Made by a program: the position numbers and the translations under genes. A stretch of 64,000 nucleotides of DNA from Deinococcus aquatilis DSM 23025 (lineage in GTDB: Bacteria; Deinococcota; Deinococci; Deinococcales; Deinococcaceae): contig NZ_KB899699.1 of NCBI RefSeq assembly GCF_000378445.1, forward strand, positions 84,521 to 148,520, read 5' to 3'. Position 1 is the first letter of the stretch. Each line of letters opens with the position of its first letter. The notes beneath the pieces are model-generated. The model saw only the letters and a list, made by a program, of their open reading frames with translations. It did not search any database and was not told the DNA's origin. Shown here in pieces: positions 41,709 through 50,773 of the stretch.

Positions 41709-42533
41709 TCATGCGGGAAAGATCGCTTCAGGTTCTCCGCTGCGGGCGTGGGCCTCGACGACCCTCAGAAAGTCCAGCGTGTAGCGGGCCACTGTTTTGG
41801 GGTGCGAATCGGTGAGGGCGTGGGTTCCGCCCGGCACCGTTTTGACCAGTGCGTTGGGAATCGCGCGGCGCAGGTCGCGCACGGTCCACGCCCGGATCAC
41901 GTAATCCAGGTCTCCGTCAAGCAGCAGCGTGGGTACCTGAACTTTTTTGAGCAACGGGCCAGTGTCGTGGTGACTCTGGTCGGTCGCCAGCCGCAGCATC
42001 AGGGCGGGGCTGCTGACGGAATAGGCGCTGAGGGCGGGCAGCAACAGGGGCAGGCGCTCATGCGGGAGGTCGCGCAGCAGGCGCAGAAACTGCATGGTGA
42101 CGCTGGGGTTTTCCGGGATACCGGTAGGAGCACAGGCGATCAGCGCCGAGGTGCAGGTGGGATAGCGGGCTGCCAGATCGAAGATCACCTCGCCTCCCAG
42201 AGAGTGCCCCAGCAGCGGCGCACAGTTCAGGCCGCAGGCCACCAACCACTGCGCCAGATGGTCGGTCAGGTCTTCGATGTTGCGCGGATAGTCGCGGCGG
42301 CCCTCGCTGAAGCCGTGGCCGGGGGGGTCGTACACATAGACGGTGCGCTCGCGGGCCAGTTCGCGCGACACGCGCACGTACATCCACGACGCGCAGCCCA
42401 GCCCCGGCACCAGCACCAGCGGGGGGCCGTTGCCGCGTACCCAGGCGTGGGTCTGCAGGCCGTTCACGCGGGTGAACTGTGATTTGCCGGAAGATGATGG
42501 ACTGTGGGGGGAAGCTCCAGCGGCAGTCTTCAC
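41709..42533 (-). CDS. Alpha/beta hydrolase (second of a pair)
   Basis: 274 aa. PLVLVPGLGCASWMY oxyanion-hole region, DPPGHGFSEGR, nucleophile elbow LLGHSLGGEV, acid in LLLDGDLDYVI, and His in PGGTHALTD. Start GTG 42533 overlaps the stop of the upstream hydrolase by 4 nt (GTGA). The two share the fold but differ clearly, so this is not a recent copy. Substrate unknown. Confidence 0.88.
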   Translation of the reverse strand: MKTAAGASPHSPSSSGKSQFTRVNGLQTHAWVRGNGPPLVLVPGLGCASWMYVRVSRELARERTVYVYDPPGHGFSEGRRDYPRNIEDLTDHLAQWLVACGLNCAPLLGHSLGGEVIFDLAARYPTCTSALIACAPTGIPENPSVTMQFLRLLRDLPHERLPLLLPALSAYSVSSPALMLRLATDQSHHDTGPLLKKVQVPTLLLDGDLDYVIRAWTVRDLRRAIPNALVKTVPGGTHALTDSHPKTVARYTLDFLRVVEAHARSGEPEAIFPA

Positions 42534-43276
42534 GTCTGCTGGCCTTCATGCAAAAAGTCCAGCACCAGCGCATTGAACTTGTCCGGGGCGTCCACCATGA
42601 CCACGTGTCCTGCACCCGCGATCTCCTCGTAGCGTGCGCCGGGGATGGCGGCAGCGAGCGCCCGTCCCAGCCGGGCCGGAACCAGTGCGTCGCGGGCACC
42701 CCAGATCACCAGCGTTCTGACATTCAGGCCGGGCAACACGTCCAGAATGTTGTCTCCGAGCAGGTGAACGGTGCTGCGCCACATGTTGGGCAGACCCGCG
42801 CGGGCGGCGTCCAGCAGGATGCGGGGCATGAACGATTTGCGGCCCGTTGCCAGAGCACGCGGCAAATGAAGTGCCACCTGCACCGGATGGCCGTCCAGCA
42901 GACCGCTGGCACAGGCCAGTACCAGATTGTCGATCCGCTGTGGGCGCAGGGCCGCCACGTGCAGGGCGATGTGGCCGCCCATGCTGTGGCCGATCAGGGT
43001 CACGTGGTTCAGGTTCTGGTTGTCCAGCCACGCGGCGATGAGTGCGGCGTCCTCACGCACGCCCAGCGACCGCTGCCGCCGTGCGCCGCCGTATCCGGCG
43101 AGATCGAGCACATACACGCGGTGGGACCGGGAGAACACAGGCACGTTGCGCCGCCACCAGCGGCTAGACCCGCTGAGGCCGTGAATCAGCACCATCGGCT
43201 CACCCTGTCCCGCCCCGTCGTAACGCAGTGTGGCCTGACCATGTCGGAACTGGAGGGAACGCACGCGGGGCAGCAT
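42530..43276 (-). CDS. Alpha/beta hydrolase (first of a pair)
   Basis: 248 aa. MVLIHGLSGSSRWW, LDLAGYGGARR, nucleophile Ser in LIGHSMGGHIALH, acid in VIWGARDALVP, His in GAGHVVMVDAP. Close in style to MhpC/BioH-like esterases. Start ATG 43276 (MLPRVRSLQF) is where similarity seems to begin; no SD is evident and the frame extends upstream in Arg/Gln-rich, non-coding-like sequence. Confidence 0.88.
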   Translation of the reverse strand: MLPRVRSLQFRHGQATLRYDGAGQGEPMVLIHGLSGSSRWWRRNVPVFSRSHRVYVLDLAGYGGARRQRSLGVREDAALIAAWLDNQNLNHVTLIGHSMGGHIALHVAALRPQRIDNLVLACASGLLDGHPVQVALHLPRALATGRKSFMPRILLDAARAGLPNMWRSTVHLLGDNILDVLPGLNVRTLVIWGARDALVPARLGRALAAAIPGARYEEIAGAGHVVMVDAPDKFNALVLDFLHEGQQT

Positions 43277-43441
43277 AGCGTCATGCGTGATGGGCGGGCG
43301 CGGAAGGTCAAGATTCGGGGAAGCTGGCGGTGGGCGGCGCGGCGTGAAGGAAGGCAGAATTTGTGTTCTGTACGGCCTGTCCATCACCTGTGCTCCCCTC
43401 CTGCGAGTTGTTCCGGTGGCCGGGCCTAGAATGACGGGCCT

Positions 43442-44452
43442 ATGGACTTTTCTGTGACGACAGGGCCACTGCTGATCGACGGACATCTGGATCTGGCCTT
43501 CAATGCCGGGCTGGGCCGGGAGTTGACGTTGCCGCTGGCGGCGTTGCGGCGTACTGATCCGGTGGCGGGCGAAACGGCCACCGTCACCTTTTCGGAATTG
43601 CGGGCGGCGGGCCTGCGCGTGTGCTTTGGCACGCTGTTTGCCCTGCCGCGTACGGCCCAGAGTCCGGACGGCTACACCGATCATGCGGGAGCGCGGCAGC
43701 AGGCGCTGAGGCAACTGGAGCAGTACCAGCGCTGGGAGGGCGGCGGGCATCTACGCCTGCTCAGGACGGGTGAGGAAGTGGCGGCCCACCTCGCGTCAGA
43801 GGAGGCGGCGCCCGGAGTGGTGCTGCTGATGGAGGGAGCCGACCCCGTGCGGGACGTGGAGGATCTGGCGTTCTGGGCGGCGGCGGGCGTGCGCGTGATC
43901 GGCCCGGCGTGGGGGCGCACCCGCTATGCAGGCGGCACGGAAGCCCCTGGCCCTCTGACGGCAGCGGGGCGGGAGTTGGTGGGCGCGATGGCCGATCTCG
44001 GCCTGGCTCTAGACGCCTCGCATCTCGACGATGCCAGCTTCTGGGACGCCGCTGAACTGCATCCACGCATGATCGCCACGCACGCCAACAGCCGCGCTCT
44101 GATAGCGGGCAACCGCCACCTGACCGACGACATGGCCCGCGCCATCGCCGACAAGGACGGCGTGATCGGGCTGGTGTATCACTCGAAGTTTTTGCAGGCC
44201 GACTGGCAGGACGGCGATCCGCGTGCGCCGCTGTCTTCTCTGGCCGCCCACGCCGCGCACTATGCGGGCCTGATCGGTTGGAACCGCGTGGCCCTGGGCA
44301 CCGATCTGGACGGCGGCTTCGGGCAGGAGAAATGTCCGGCGGGCGTGGACGCTTACCGCGATGTGCCTGCCAGTGTGGACGCCCTGCCAGCCGAACTGCG
44401 GGCGGGTGTGTTGGGGGAAAACTGGGCGCGGTGGATGACGCGGTATCTGTAA
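43442..44452 (+). CDS. M19 membrane-dipeptidase family protein
   Basis: 336 aa. Zn dipeptidase fold: IDGHLDLAFN (HxD metal site), VVLLMEGADPV with bridging Glu, ALDASHLDDASFWD, ATHANSRALI, and TDLDGGFG. Homologues cleave dipeptides including D-amino-acid ones. Start ATG 43442 with TAGAAT (43427-43432) 9 nt upstream. First gene of a run with NlpC/P60, Ala-Glu epimerase and an oxidoreductase, so murein peptides are the likely substrate. Confidence 0.9.
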   Translation: MDFSVTTGPLLIDGHLDLAFNAGLGRELTLPLAALRRTDPVAGETATVTFSELRAAGLRVCFGTLFALPRTAQSPDGYTDHAGARQQALRQLEQYQRWEGGGHLRLLRTGEEVAAHLASEEAAPGVVLLMEGADPVRDVEDLAFWAAAGVRVIGPAWGRTRYAGGTEAPGPLTAAGRELVGAMADLGLALDASHLDDASFWDAAELHPRMIATHANSRALIAGNRHLTDDMARAIADKDGVIGLVYHSKFLQADWQDGDPRAPLSSLAAHAAHYAGLIGWNRVALGTDLDGGFGQEKCPAGVDAYRDVPASVDALPAELRAGVLGENWARWMTRYL

Positions 44453-44484
44453 ACAATGTCCGCTGCATGCTCTAGGCTGAGGCC

Positions 44485-45363
44485 ATGACCGTGATTTCGA
44501 CCCTTGACCCGCGCCTGCACGCTTATGACCCTGTTCGGCGGGCAGCCGAACGCACCCTAGAAGGCCGCTTGGAAGGCGCGGATTGGCAGTGGCTGACCCC
44601 CGAAGCGGGCTGGGCCGGGAACGCACGCCTGAGCCTGCGGGCCGAGCCGAACTGGGAGGCCGCACAGGTCAGTGAGGCGCTGCCGGGTGAGGCGCTGTCG
44701 GTGCTGCTGCGGGAAGGCGAATGGGCCTGGATCAAGACCGGGCCGGACGGCTATCCGGGCTGGGTGCGGGCGGCGGGGCTGCTGGGCGGCCTGCCAGCAG
44801 GAGAAGTGCTGAAGCTGACGGCGCTGCGTGCCCATGCGTATGCGCGCCCCAAGATCAGCTCCCCCATTCTGGCTGAACTGTGTTTCGAGGCCGCCGTGGT
44901 GCGGGGGGGCGGCGAGAGCGTGACCGAGGGCGGGCGGGTCTGGTGGCCGGTGCTGCTGCCGGACGGCGCGGCGGCGTGGGTGCAGGCGGTGTGCTTTGCT
45001 GCTGTGCCAGAAGGGGATGCTGCCGACTTCGCCTTACGGTTTCTGGAAACGCCGTATGTCTGGGGTGGCAGATCGGCGTGGGGGCTGGACTGCTCAGGGC
45101 TGTCGCAGTTGGCTTACGCGGCGTTCGGGCGGGCTTTGCCCCGCGACGCCGACCTGCAACAGCAGGAATTGACGGCGGTGGACGTGGCGCAGCGCGGGGA
45201 CTTGGCCTTTTTTCCCGGTCATGTGGGCGTGATGCTGGATGGGCGGCGGATGATCCATGCCAATGCGACGCACATGCGGGTCACGGTGGAGACCTTTGAG
45301 GAAGGCGAGTACGGCACGAGATTGCAGGACACCTGCACGGGCTTCGGGCGGTGGACGGCTTGA
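44485..45363 (+). CDS. SH3b-NlpC/P60 endopeptidase (YkfC-like)
   Basis: 292 aa. Two SH3b-like modules (about residues 45-100 and 105-165), then an NlpC/P60 domain: Cys in WGLDCSGLSQLAYAAF, His in FFPGHVGVML, third polar residue His in MIHANATH. No signal peptide, so it acts in the cytoplasm, as Bacillus YkfC does on recycled L-Ala-D-Glu-containing peptides. ATG 44485 has TAGGCT (44473-44478) exactly 6 nt upstream (leaderless). The epimerase gene overlaps its end. Confidence 0.9.
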   Translation: MTVISTLDPRLHAYDPVRRAAERTLEGRLEGADWQWLTPEAGWAGNARLSLRAEPNWEAAQVSEALPGEALSVLLREGEWAWIKTGPDGYPGWVRAAGLLGGLPAGEVLKLTALRAHAYARPKISSPILAELCFEAAVVRGGGESVTEGGRVWWPVLLPDGAAAWVQAVCFAAVPEGDAADFALRFLETPYVWGGRSAWGLDCSGLSQLAYAAFGRALPRDADLQQQELTAVDVAQRGDLAFFPGHVGVMLDGRRMIHANATHMRVTVETFEEGEYGTRLQDTCTGFGRWTA

Positions 45364-46391
45364 GCGTGCAGATCAGTTGGGAAACGCAGGAACTTCACAC
45401 CGCGCAGCCATTCGGGATTGCCCGCTGGACACATTCGGTGTATCCGCGTACGTTCGTCAGCCTCACGCATGAGGGCGTGACCGGATGGGGCGAGGCGGCC
45501 CCCAACGCCTTTTACGGCGAAACGCGGGGCACGGTGGAGGCGGTGTTGCCGCTGTTGGCCGGGGCCATCTCCGCTGATCCGTGGGACTGGGACGGCCTGC
45601 ATTCCCGGTTGACGCGCCTGATGCCCTTCGACCATCCGAGCGCCAAATGTGCGCTGGAAATGGCCGTATTGGAATGGTGTGCCCGCCGGGTGGAGCTTCC
45701 GGTGTGGCGGCTGCTGGGCCTCTCCCCCATTGCTCCCATTCCAGAAAGCAGCTATACCGTCAGTCTGGCCGAATTGCCCGAGATGCGGCGGCAGGCGCGG
45801 GAGGCTGTGTCGCGGGGGCACGGCATTCTGAAGGTCAAGCTGGGCACGGCGCAGGATGAGCAGATCGTGGAAGCCCTGCGCGAGGAAGCCCCGCGTGTGG
45901 CCCTGCGTGTGGATGCCAACGCCGCGTGGACGCGTCCGCAGGCCAAACGCATGCTGGGCGTGCTGGAGGCGGCACAGGTGGAATTTGTCGAGCAGCCCCT
46001 CGCGGCGGGCGACCTCGCCGGACATGCCGCGCTGCGGGCCGTGGCAAGCGTACCCATCGTGGCCGACGAGAGCCTGCACCATGTGTCGGACGTGCCTGCG
46101 CTGGCGGAGGCCTTCGACGGCGTGAACCTGAAATTGGCGAAGCTGGGCGGGCCGCTGCAAGCCCTCCATGCGCTGAGGCTGGCCCGCACACACGGCCTTG
46201 AAGTCATGATGGGCTGCATGATCGAAAGCTCGCTGGGCATCGCGGCGGCCACCCATCTGGCGGGCGCGTGCGACTGGGCCGACCTCGACGGCGCTCTGCT
46301 GCTGGCCGACGACCCTTATACGGGGCTGGAGTGGCAGGCCGGAACGGTGCAGAGGCCGCGCGGCGTGGGCTGGGGCGTGGAACGCCGTTGA
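45360..46391 (+). CDS. L-Ala-D/L-Glu epimerase (enolase superfamily)
   Basis: 343 aa. Muconate-lactonizing subgroup: KxK base in GILKVKLGT, metal ligands Asp in LRVDANAAW, Glu in FVEQPLAAGD, Asp in IVADESLHHV, and Lys in LKLAKLGG. Converts L-Ala-D-Glu to L-Ala-L-Glu so that it can be hydrolysed. Start taken as TTG 45360 overlapping the NlpC/P60 stop (TTGA); GTG 45351 or 45366 are alternatives. Context with YkfC-like and dipeptidase genes supports the assignment. Confidence 0.9.
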   Translation: MSVQISWETQELHTAQPFGIARWTHSVYPRTFVSLTHEGVTGWGEAAPNAFYGETRGTVEAVLPLLAGAISADPWDWDGLHSRLTRLMPFDHPSAKCALEMAVLEWCARRVELPVWRLLGLSPIAPIPESSYTVSLAELPEMRRQAREAVSRGHGILKVKLGTAQDEQIVEALREEAPRVALRVDANAAWTRPQAKRMLGVLEAAQVEFVEQPLAAGDLAGHAALRAVASVPIVADESLHHVSDVPALAEAFDGVNLKLAKLGGPLQALHALRLARTHGLEVMMGCMIESSLGIAAATHLAGACDWADLDGALLLADDPYTGLEWQAGTVQRPRGVGWGVERR

Positions 46392-47593
46392 TCTCGGTTG
46401 CCGTCCTCGGCTGCGGCAACCGGGGGGCCGACGTGTACGCCCGTCATCTGGCCGCACTGGGCGCACGGATCACACACCTGATCGAGCCTCGGCCTGCGCG
46501 GTTGGCCGAAGTCGCCGCACGGCATGGGCTGGACGCGGGGGCCTGCTTTGCCGACGCCGATGCTTTTTTTGCGCTGGGGCGGGTGGCAGATGCTCTGGTG
46601 ATCGCCACTCCCGACCACGCACATGTGGGGCCGTGCCTGCAAGCCCTGGCGCTGGGCTACGACGTCCTGCTGGAAAAGCCGATCTGCTTGCAGGAATCCG
46701 AACTGGAACGGTTGCTGGCGGCAGAAGCGGCATCTGCTGGGCGGGTCACGGTGTGCCATGTGCTGCGGGCCACGGCTTTTTTTGGCGCGGTACGGGCGGT
46801 GCTGGAATCTGGGCGACTGGGCCGACTGGTGGGCATTCAGCACGCCGAAAACGTGGCCTACTGGCATTACGCGCATTCGTTCGTGCGGGGAAACTGGCGG
46901 GCCAGTCCACCGGCCGCGCCGTTCCTCCTCGCCAAAAGCGGGCATGATCTGGACCTGTTGCGTTGGTTCGCGGGTGCGCCCCCCGTGCGGGTGTCCAGTG
47001 AGGGCGGCCTGCATCATTTCCGGCCCGAAGAAGCCCCGGCGGGAGCATCAGACCGCTGCGTGACGTGCACGGTGACGGGGTGCCCCTATGATGCCCGCGT
47101 CATTTACGGCGAGCGGGACGCGGCGCTGTGGCCGGTCACGGTGCTCACGGCGGGCGGGATCACGCTGGCCGACGCGTTGGAACATGGACCGTATGGCCGC
47201 TGCGTTTATGGCGGTGGCAACAACGTTGCGGATCATCAGGCCGTAACGGTCACGTTTGCCAACGGTGTGGTGGCCCAGCTCACGGTCAGTGCTTTCACGC
47301 ACAACAACACGCGCACCCTCAAGCTGATGGGCACCCACGGTGAATTACGTGCCCAGATGGAGCGCGGCGAGCTGGAACTGCATGATTTCCGCACGAATGA
47401 GACAGAGCGCTGGACGGTGGACGCGGCGGGCAATCACGGCGGCGGGGATACCGGGTTGGTGGCCGCGTGGTTGGCGTATCTGCGGGGCGAGTCCGGGCCG
47501 CCGACTCCGCTGGTTGAGTCACTGGATTCGCACCGGATGGCCTTTGTAGCAGAGCGGGCGCGGTTGGCTGGTACGGTGGAAAGGTTGGGGTAA
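46388..47593 (+). CDS. Gfo/Idh/MocA family oxidoreductase
   Basis: 401 aa. Rossmann start VAVLGCGNRGADVY, DHAHVGPCLQ and the family motif LLEKPICL; SGHDLDLLRW in the second domain. A Cys cluster (CVTCTVTGC, around residue 225) is unusual-looking but known in a subset of the family. Start TTG 46388 overlaps the epimerase stop (TTGA). Likely NAD(P)-dependent sugar or sugar-acid dehydrogenase; linkage to the murein-peptide genes suggests an amino-sugar-related substrate, which is inference. Confidence 0.87.
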   Translation: MISVAVLGCGNRGADVYARHLAALGARITHLIEPRPARLAEVAARHGLDAGACFADADAFFALGRVADALVIATPDHAHVGPCLQALALGYDVLLEKPICLQESELERLLAAEAASAGRVTVCHVLRATAFFGAVRAVLESGRLGRLVGIQHAENVAYWHYAHSFVRGNWRASPPAAPFLLAKSGHDLDLLRWFAGAPPVRVSSEGGLHHFRPEEAPAGASDRCVTCTVTGCPYDARVIYGERDAALWPVTVLTAGGITLADALEHGPYGRCVYGGGNNVADHQAVTVTFANGVVAQLTVSAFTHNNTRTLKLMGTHGELRAQMERGELELHDFRTNETERWTVDAAGNHGGGDTGLVAAWLAYLRGESGPPTPLVESLDSHRMAFVAERARLAGTVERLG

Positions 47594-47612
47594 GGGAGTG
47601 AGAAAATAGAAG

Positions 47613-47649
47613 CAAGTGAAATCATTCACGATAAATTCGGATCGTGAAA
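47613..47649 (+). repeat. 37-bp intergenic repeat, copy 3
   Basis: Plus strand: CAAGTGAAATCATTCACGAT, 7 variable nt, then GGATCGTGAAA. It begins 20 nt after the oxidoreductase stop and is opposite in orientation to copies 1 and 2 on the plus strand. It lies between convergent genes. Confidence 0.8.
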
Positions 47650-47674
47650 CAATTGTCCACTCTTCCTATTTTGT

Positions 47675-48337
47675 TTATGCATGATTTGCCAGATGTGTCG
47701 TTGAGGCGATCATGACTGGCTGCCAGCCCTGCTCAAGCCAGTGCAGTTCTGTTATGGCGGTATTGGCGTGAGCGTAGCGGCCATCCAGCCATGCTTCCTG
47801 CACGTTCGCGCCCAGCAGGGCGGTCAGGAAAGCGACCAATGAGCCGCCGTGCGCCACGACGATGGGCGTTCCGGCTTCAGCCAAGGCAGGCGTCAGGGCC
47901 GCTTGGAATCGTTCGGCCACCTCGCTCAGGCTCTCGCCACCGGGAAAGCCGAAACTGCCGTCTGGACGGACCAGTTCGTGGGCATGAGTCAGCATGTCGG
48001 CGTAGGGTCTCCCCTGCCAGTTTCCGGGGGCGATTTCCTGAAGACCGTCCAGCACGGTGATATCGCTGGAAAAAGCCTGAGCGATGGCGCTTCCAGTCTG
48101 GCGGGCGCGGAGGAAGGGACTGGTGTAGACGCGGGGAGCCTCAAGATTCTGGGCGGCGAACCACTGAGCGGCGGCCTGTGCCTGAGCCTGGCCGACCTCA
48201 TCAAGTGGGTCGTCTGCGCCGCCGGTCAACACCTGCGAGACGTTGCCCGCCGTGCGGCCATGACGAACCAGAAAGAGCCGATCTGACATAGGACGATCCG
48301 AAGAGTGATATTCCGAAAGGGGGTGCTGAACGGGCAT
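47675..48337 (-). CDS. Histidine phosphatase (phosphoglycerate mutase) family protein
   Basis: 220 aa. Catalytic motif LFLVRHGRTAGN with phospho-His, partner RARQT after YTSPFLRA, Glu in EIAPGNWQGR, and second His in VVAHGGSLVAF. Start ATG 48337 is preceded by TAATCT (48350-48345) with a 7-nt gap, fitting a leaderless start; ATG 48289 (MSDRLFLVRH) matches the usual family start but has no SD. Substrate unknown. Divergent from uvrC. Confidence 0.88.
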   Translation of the reverse strand: MPVQHPLSEYHSSDRPMSDRLFLVRHGRTAGNVSQVLTGGADDPLDEVGQAQAQAAAQWFAAQNLEAPRVYTSPFLRARQTGSAIAQAFSSDITVLDGLQEIAPGNWQGRPYADMLTHAHELVRPDGSFGFPGGESLSEVAERFQAALTPALAEAGTPIVVAHGGSLVAFLTALLGANVQEAWLDGRYAHANTAITELHWLEQGWQPVMIASTTHLANHA

Positions 48338-48416
48338 GAAGCGTAGATTAGCGCCGCTGGGAGGCTGCCGTGAGCAGACATCCGGTTCGATCAGGGATTA
48401 CGCTCTATGCTAAAGC

Positions 48417-50273
48417 GTGCATTTCGACGACCTGCCTGTGCTGCCTACCACGCCCGGCGTGTACATCTTTCGCCGGACCGGAACACCCATCTATATCGGC
48501 AAGGCCAACAACCTGCGCTCGCGGGTGGGCCAGCATTTCAAGGCGGGCGGCAAGAGCGGCAAATTTACCTCTCTGGCCGAGACGCTGGAATTTATTACGG
48601 CCCGCAACGAGGTCGAGGCGCTGGTGCTGGAAGCCAACCTGATCAAACAGCACCGCCCGCATTACAACGTGATGCTGAAAGACGACAAGCATTACCCGTT
48701 CCTGAAACTGACCAACGAGCCTTTCCCGATGCTGCTGGTCACGCGGCGGGTCATCAAGGACGGGGCCAACTATTACGGGCCGTACCCGGATGCCTCGGCG
48801 GTGCGGCGGGTCAAACACCTGATCGATACGATGTTTCCGCTGAGAAAAAACAGCGGGCTGCCGATGCAGAAAAAGCCGCGCCCGTGTCTGAATTACCACA
48901 TGGGGCGCTGCCTGGGGCCGTGTGTGGACAAGGCCGACCCTGCCGAATATGCGCGGATTGTGGAGGATGTGAAGGGGCTGCTGGAAGGCCGCGCCGCGCC
49001 CGTGATCGCCCGGCTGCGCGAGGATATGGCCGCCGCCGCACGGGGCCGAGACTTCGAGCAGGCCGCCCGCATACGTGACAGGGTGCAGGCTGTGGAAAAA
49101 CTGTTCGGCACCGAGCAGCATGCCTTTGTGAGCGACGAGACCGATCTGGACTTTCTGGGCGTGGCGCGGGCGGGTGAATACGCGATGGTGCAACTGTTCC
49201 GCATGCGGGCCGGGCGGGTGGTGGGGCGCGATAAACGGTTCCTGACCGATGCGGAGGGCGACGGCAGCGGCGGTGAGGGTGAAATCGTGGAAGCTTTCGT
49301 GCAGGATTATTACACGCAGGCCACGCATGTGCCGGGGCTGATCCTGCTTCCGGCAGATTTCGAAGCCGCGCCGGTGTGGAGCGAGTTTTTAACGGAAAAG
49401 GCCGGACGCAGAATCGAGATGAGGACGCCCAAGCGGGGCGATAAGGTCGATCTGATCGAGATGGCCCAGCGCAATGCCGTCAACGGGCTGGAATCCGAAA
49501 TGGCCCTGCTGGAACGGCGCGGCGATCATCCAGGGTTGGATGCCCTGCGCGAGGTGCTGGCCCTGCCGGAGCGTCCGTGGCGTATCGAGGGATACGACAA
49601 CTCCAACCTGTTCGGCAGCAATATCGTGTCGGGCATGGTGGTCTTCGAGGGCGGGCGCAGTCGCCGGGGGGAGCACCGCCGCTTCAAGGTCAAGGGACTG
49701 GATCATCCCGACGATTACACGTCCATGAAACAGACCATCGTGCGGCGCTTTACGGGCAGTTTGGCCGATAAGTTGCCTCTGCCCGACCTGATGCTGATCG
49801 ACGGCGGACGCGGGCAGGTGAATGCCGCGCTGGACGCCCTCAAAGAGGCTGATATCCGCGTGCCAGTGGTGGGCCTCGCCAAGCGGGAAGAGCGCCTGAT
49901 TCTGCCGGGACGGTTCGGGGCGCAGTGGTGGCTGACCGAGGGCACTGAAGTCGGAGTGGAGCGGGAATTATTGCTGCCGCATACGCATCCGGCCCTGCGA
50001 ATGATGATCGGAGTGCGCGACGAGGTGCACAACTACGCCGTGTCCTATCACCGCAAACTGCGCGGACAGGACATGCTCCGTAGCGTTTTCGACGATCTAC
50101 CGGGCATCGGGCAGAAACGCCGGGACGCCCTGCTGGAACACTTCACCAGCCTGGAAGATCTGGCGAGTGCGCCTGTCGAACACATCGCCCGTGTGCCGGG
50201 AATGAATGCGCGGGCGGCGCAGAGTGTGAAAGACTTTTTGGCCCAGCGGGAGGCGAACGCAGCTCCGTTGTAG
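48417..50273 (+). CDS. uvrC: Excinuclease ABC subunit C
   Basis: 618 aa. Makes both incisions in nucleotide excision repair. GIY-YIG domain ([20 protein letters not shown]), Cys-rich [16 protein letters not shown] motif near residue 205, RNase H-like 5' nuclease domain ([34 protein letters not shown]) and C-terminal HhH pair ([16 protein letters not shown]). Start GTG 48417 with TATGCT (48405-48410) 6 nt upstream and no SD. Confidence 0.97.
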   Translation: MHFDDLPVLPTTPGVYIFRRTGTPIYIGKANNLRSRVGQHFKAGGKSGKFTSLAETLEFITARNEVEALVLEANLIKQHRPHYNVMLKDDKHYPFLKLTNEPFPMLLVTRRVIKDGANYYGPYPDASAVRRVKHLIDTMFPLRKNSGLPMQKKPRPCLNYHMGRCLGPCVDKADPAEYARIVEDVKGLLEGRAAPVIARLREDMAAAARGRDFEQAARIRDRVQAVEKLFGTEQHAFVSDETDLDFLGVARAGEYAMVQLFRMRAGRVVGRDKRFLTDAEGDGSGGEGEIVEAFVQDYYTQATHVPGLILLPADFEAAPVWSEFLTEKAGRRIEMRTPKRGDKVDLIEMAQRNAVNGLESEMALLERRGDHPGLDALREVLALPERPWRIEGYDNSNLFGSNIVSGMVVFEGGRSRRGEHRRFKVKGLDHPDDYTSMKQTIVRRFTGSLADKLPLPDLMLIDGGRGQVNAALDALKEADIRVPVVGLAKREERLILPGRFGAQWWLTEGTEVGVERELLLPHTHPALRMMIGVRDEVHNYAVSYHRKLRGQDMLRSVFDDLPGIGQKRRDALLEHFTSLEDLASAPVEHIARVPGMNARAAQSVKDFLAQREANAAPL

Positions 50274-50292
50274 GATTGGAGCCAAAAAAATG

Positions 50293-50321
50293 CCCCCTTC
50301 AAAATTGAGGGGGGTCTTTTT
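50293..50321. terminator. Terminator of uvrC
   Basis: CCCCCTTCAA (50293-50302) with TTGAGGGGG, followed by GTCTTTTTG; the opposite strand has ATTTTTTTGG. It serves both uvrC and the small minus-strand gene. Confidence 0.88.
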
Positions 50322-50342
50322 GCTCGTGGCTTTGTGGTCGGC

Positions 50343-50513
50343 TCACGCAGTGCGAACCGGGGCAGCGAAGAGGCGGTGTAGGAGGGCGCGGAAGCTGAAG
50401 CTTGAGCGGACACTCTGGCTCTGGCGGGCGGCGCGTGCCTGGGATTCGCGCCTGGCTTCGGCACGGAGGGCTTCGGCGTGCAGGACGTTTATGTCGGAGG
50501 TCAGGAAATGCAT
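50343..50513 (-). CDS. Small hypothetical protein
   Basis: 56 aa from ATG 50513 (MHFLTSDINVLHAEALRAEA): a charged Ala/Glu/Arg helix followed by an Arg-rich tail (FRALLHRLF). Third codon positions are strongly GC-rich over the whole stretch, which supports coding. The frame stays open to ATG 50603, but that part has poor codon usage and no family-like sequence. No SD seen. The terminator at 50293-50321 fits its end. Confidence 0.5.
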   Translation of the reverse strand: MHFLTSDINVLHAEALRAEARRESQARAARQSQSVRSSFSFRALLHRLFAAPVRTA

Positions 50514-50773
50514 GTGGGTTCCCGTGGGGCGCGGCCAGTCGGTGGCCCAGTGGTGCGCCTTTCTTGTGTTCCTATGGTGCGCTTTTGTCCTTCTTAGGCG
50601 CATGCTCTGAACGGCGCATAGGTGGGTCAGCCGGGTGGCTTAGATGGTGTAGTGGTGTGGCTGATTTGGTTATTCCTATTTAACTTGCCCCTCTGCTTCT
50701 GCGCCCGGCGGAGCCTTAAGTGACATCTCTCCGCACTCATCCTGCTTCACGTGCCAGCGGGTATGTATAGAAG

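Noticed and set aside
50600..50770. tRNA-like text (GGCTTAGATGGTGTAGTGG) upstream of the 665-aa protein gene
   Set aside because: No cloverleaf, no T-arm GTTCGA and no acceptor pairing could be built.
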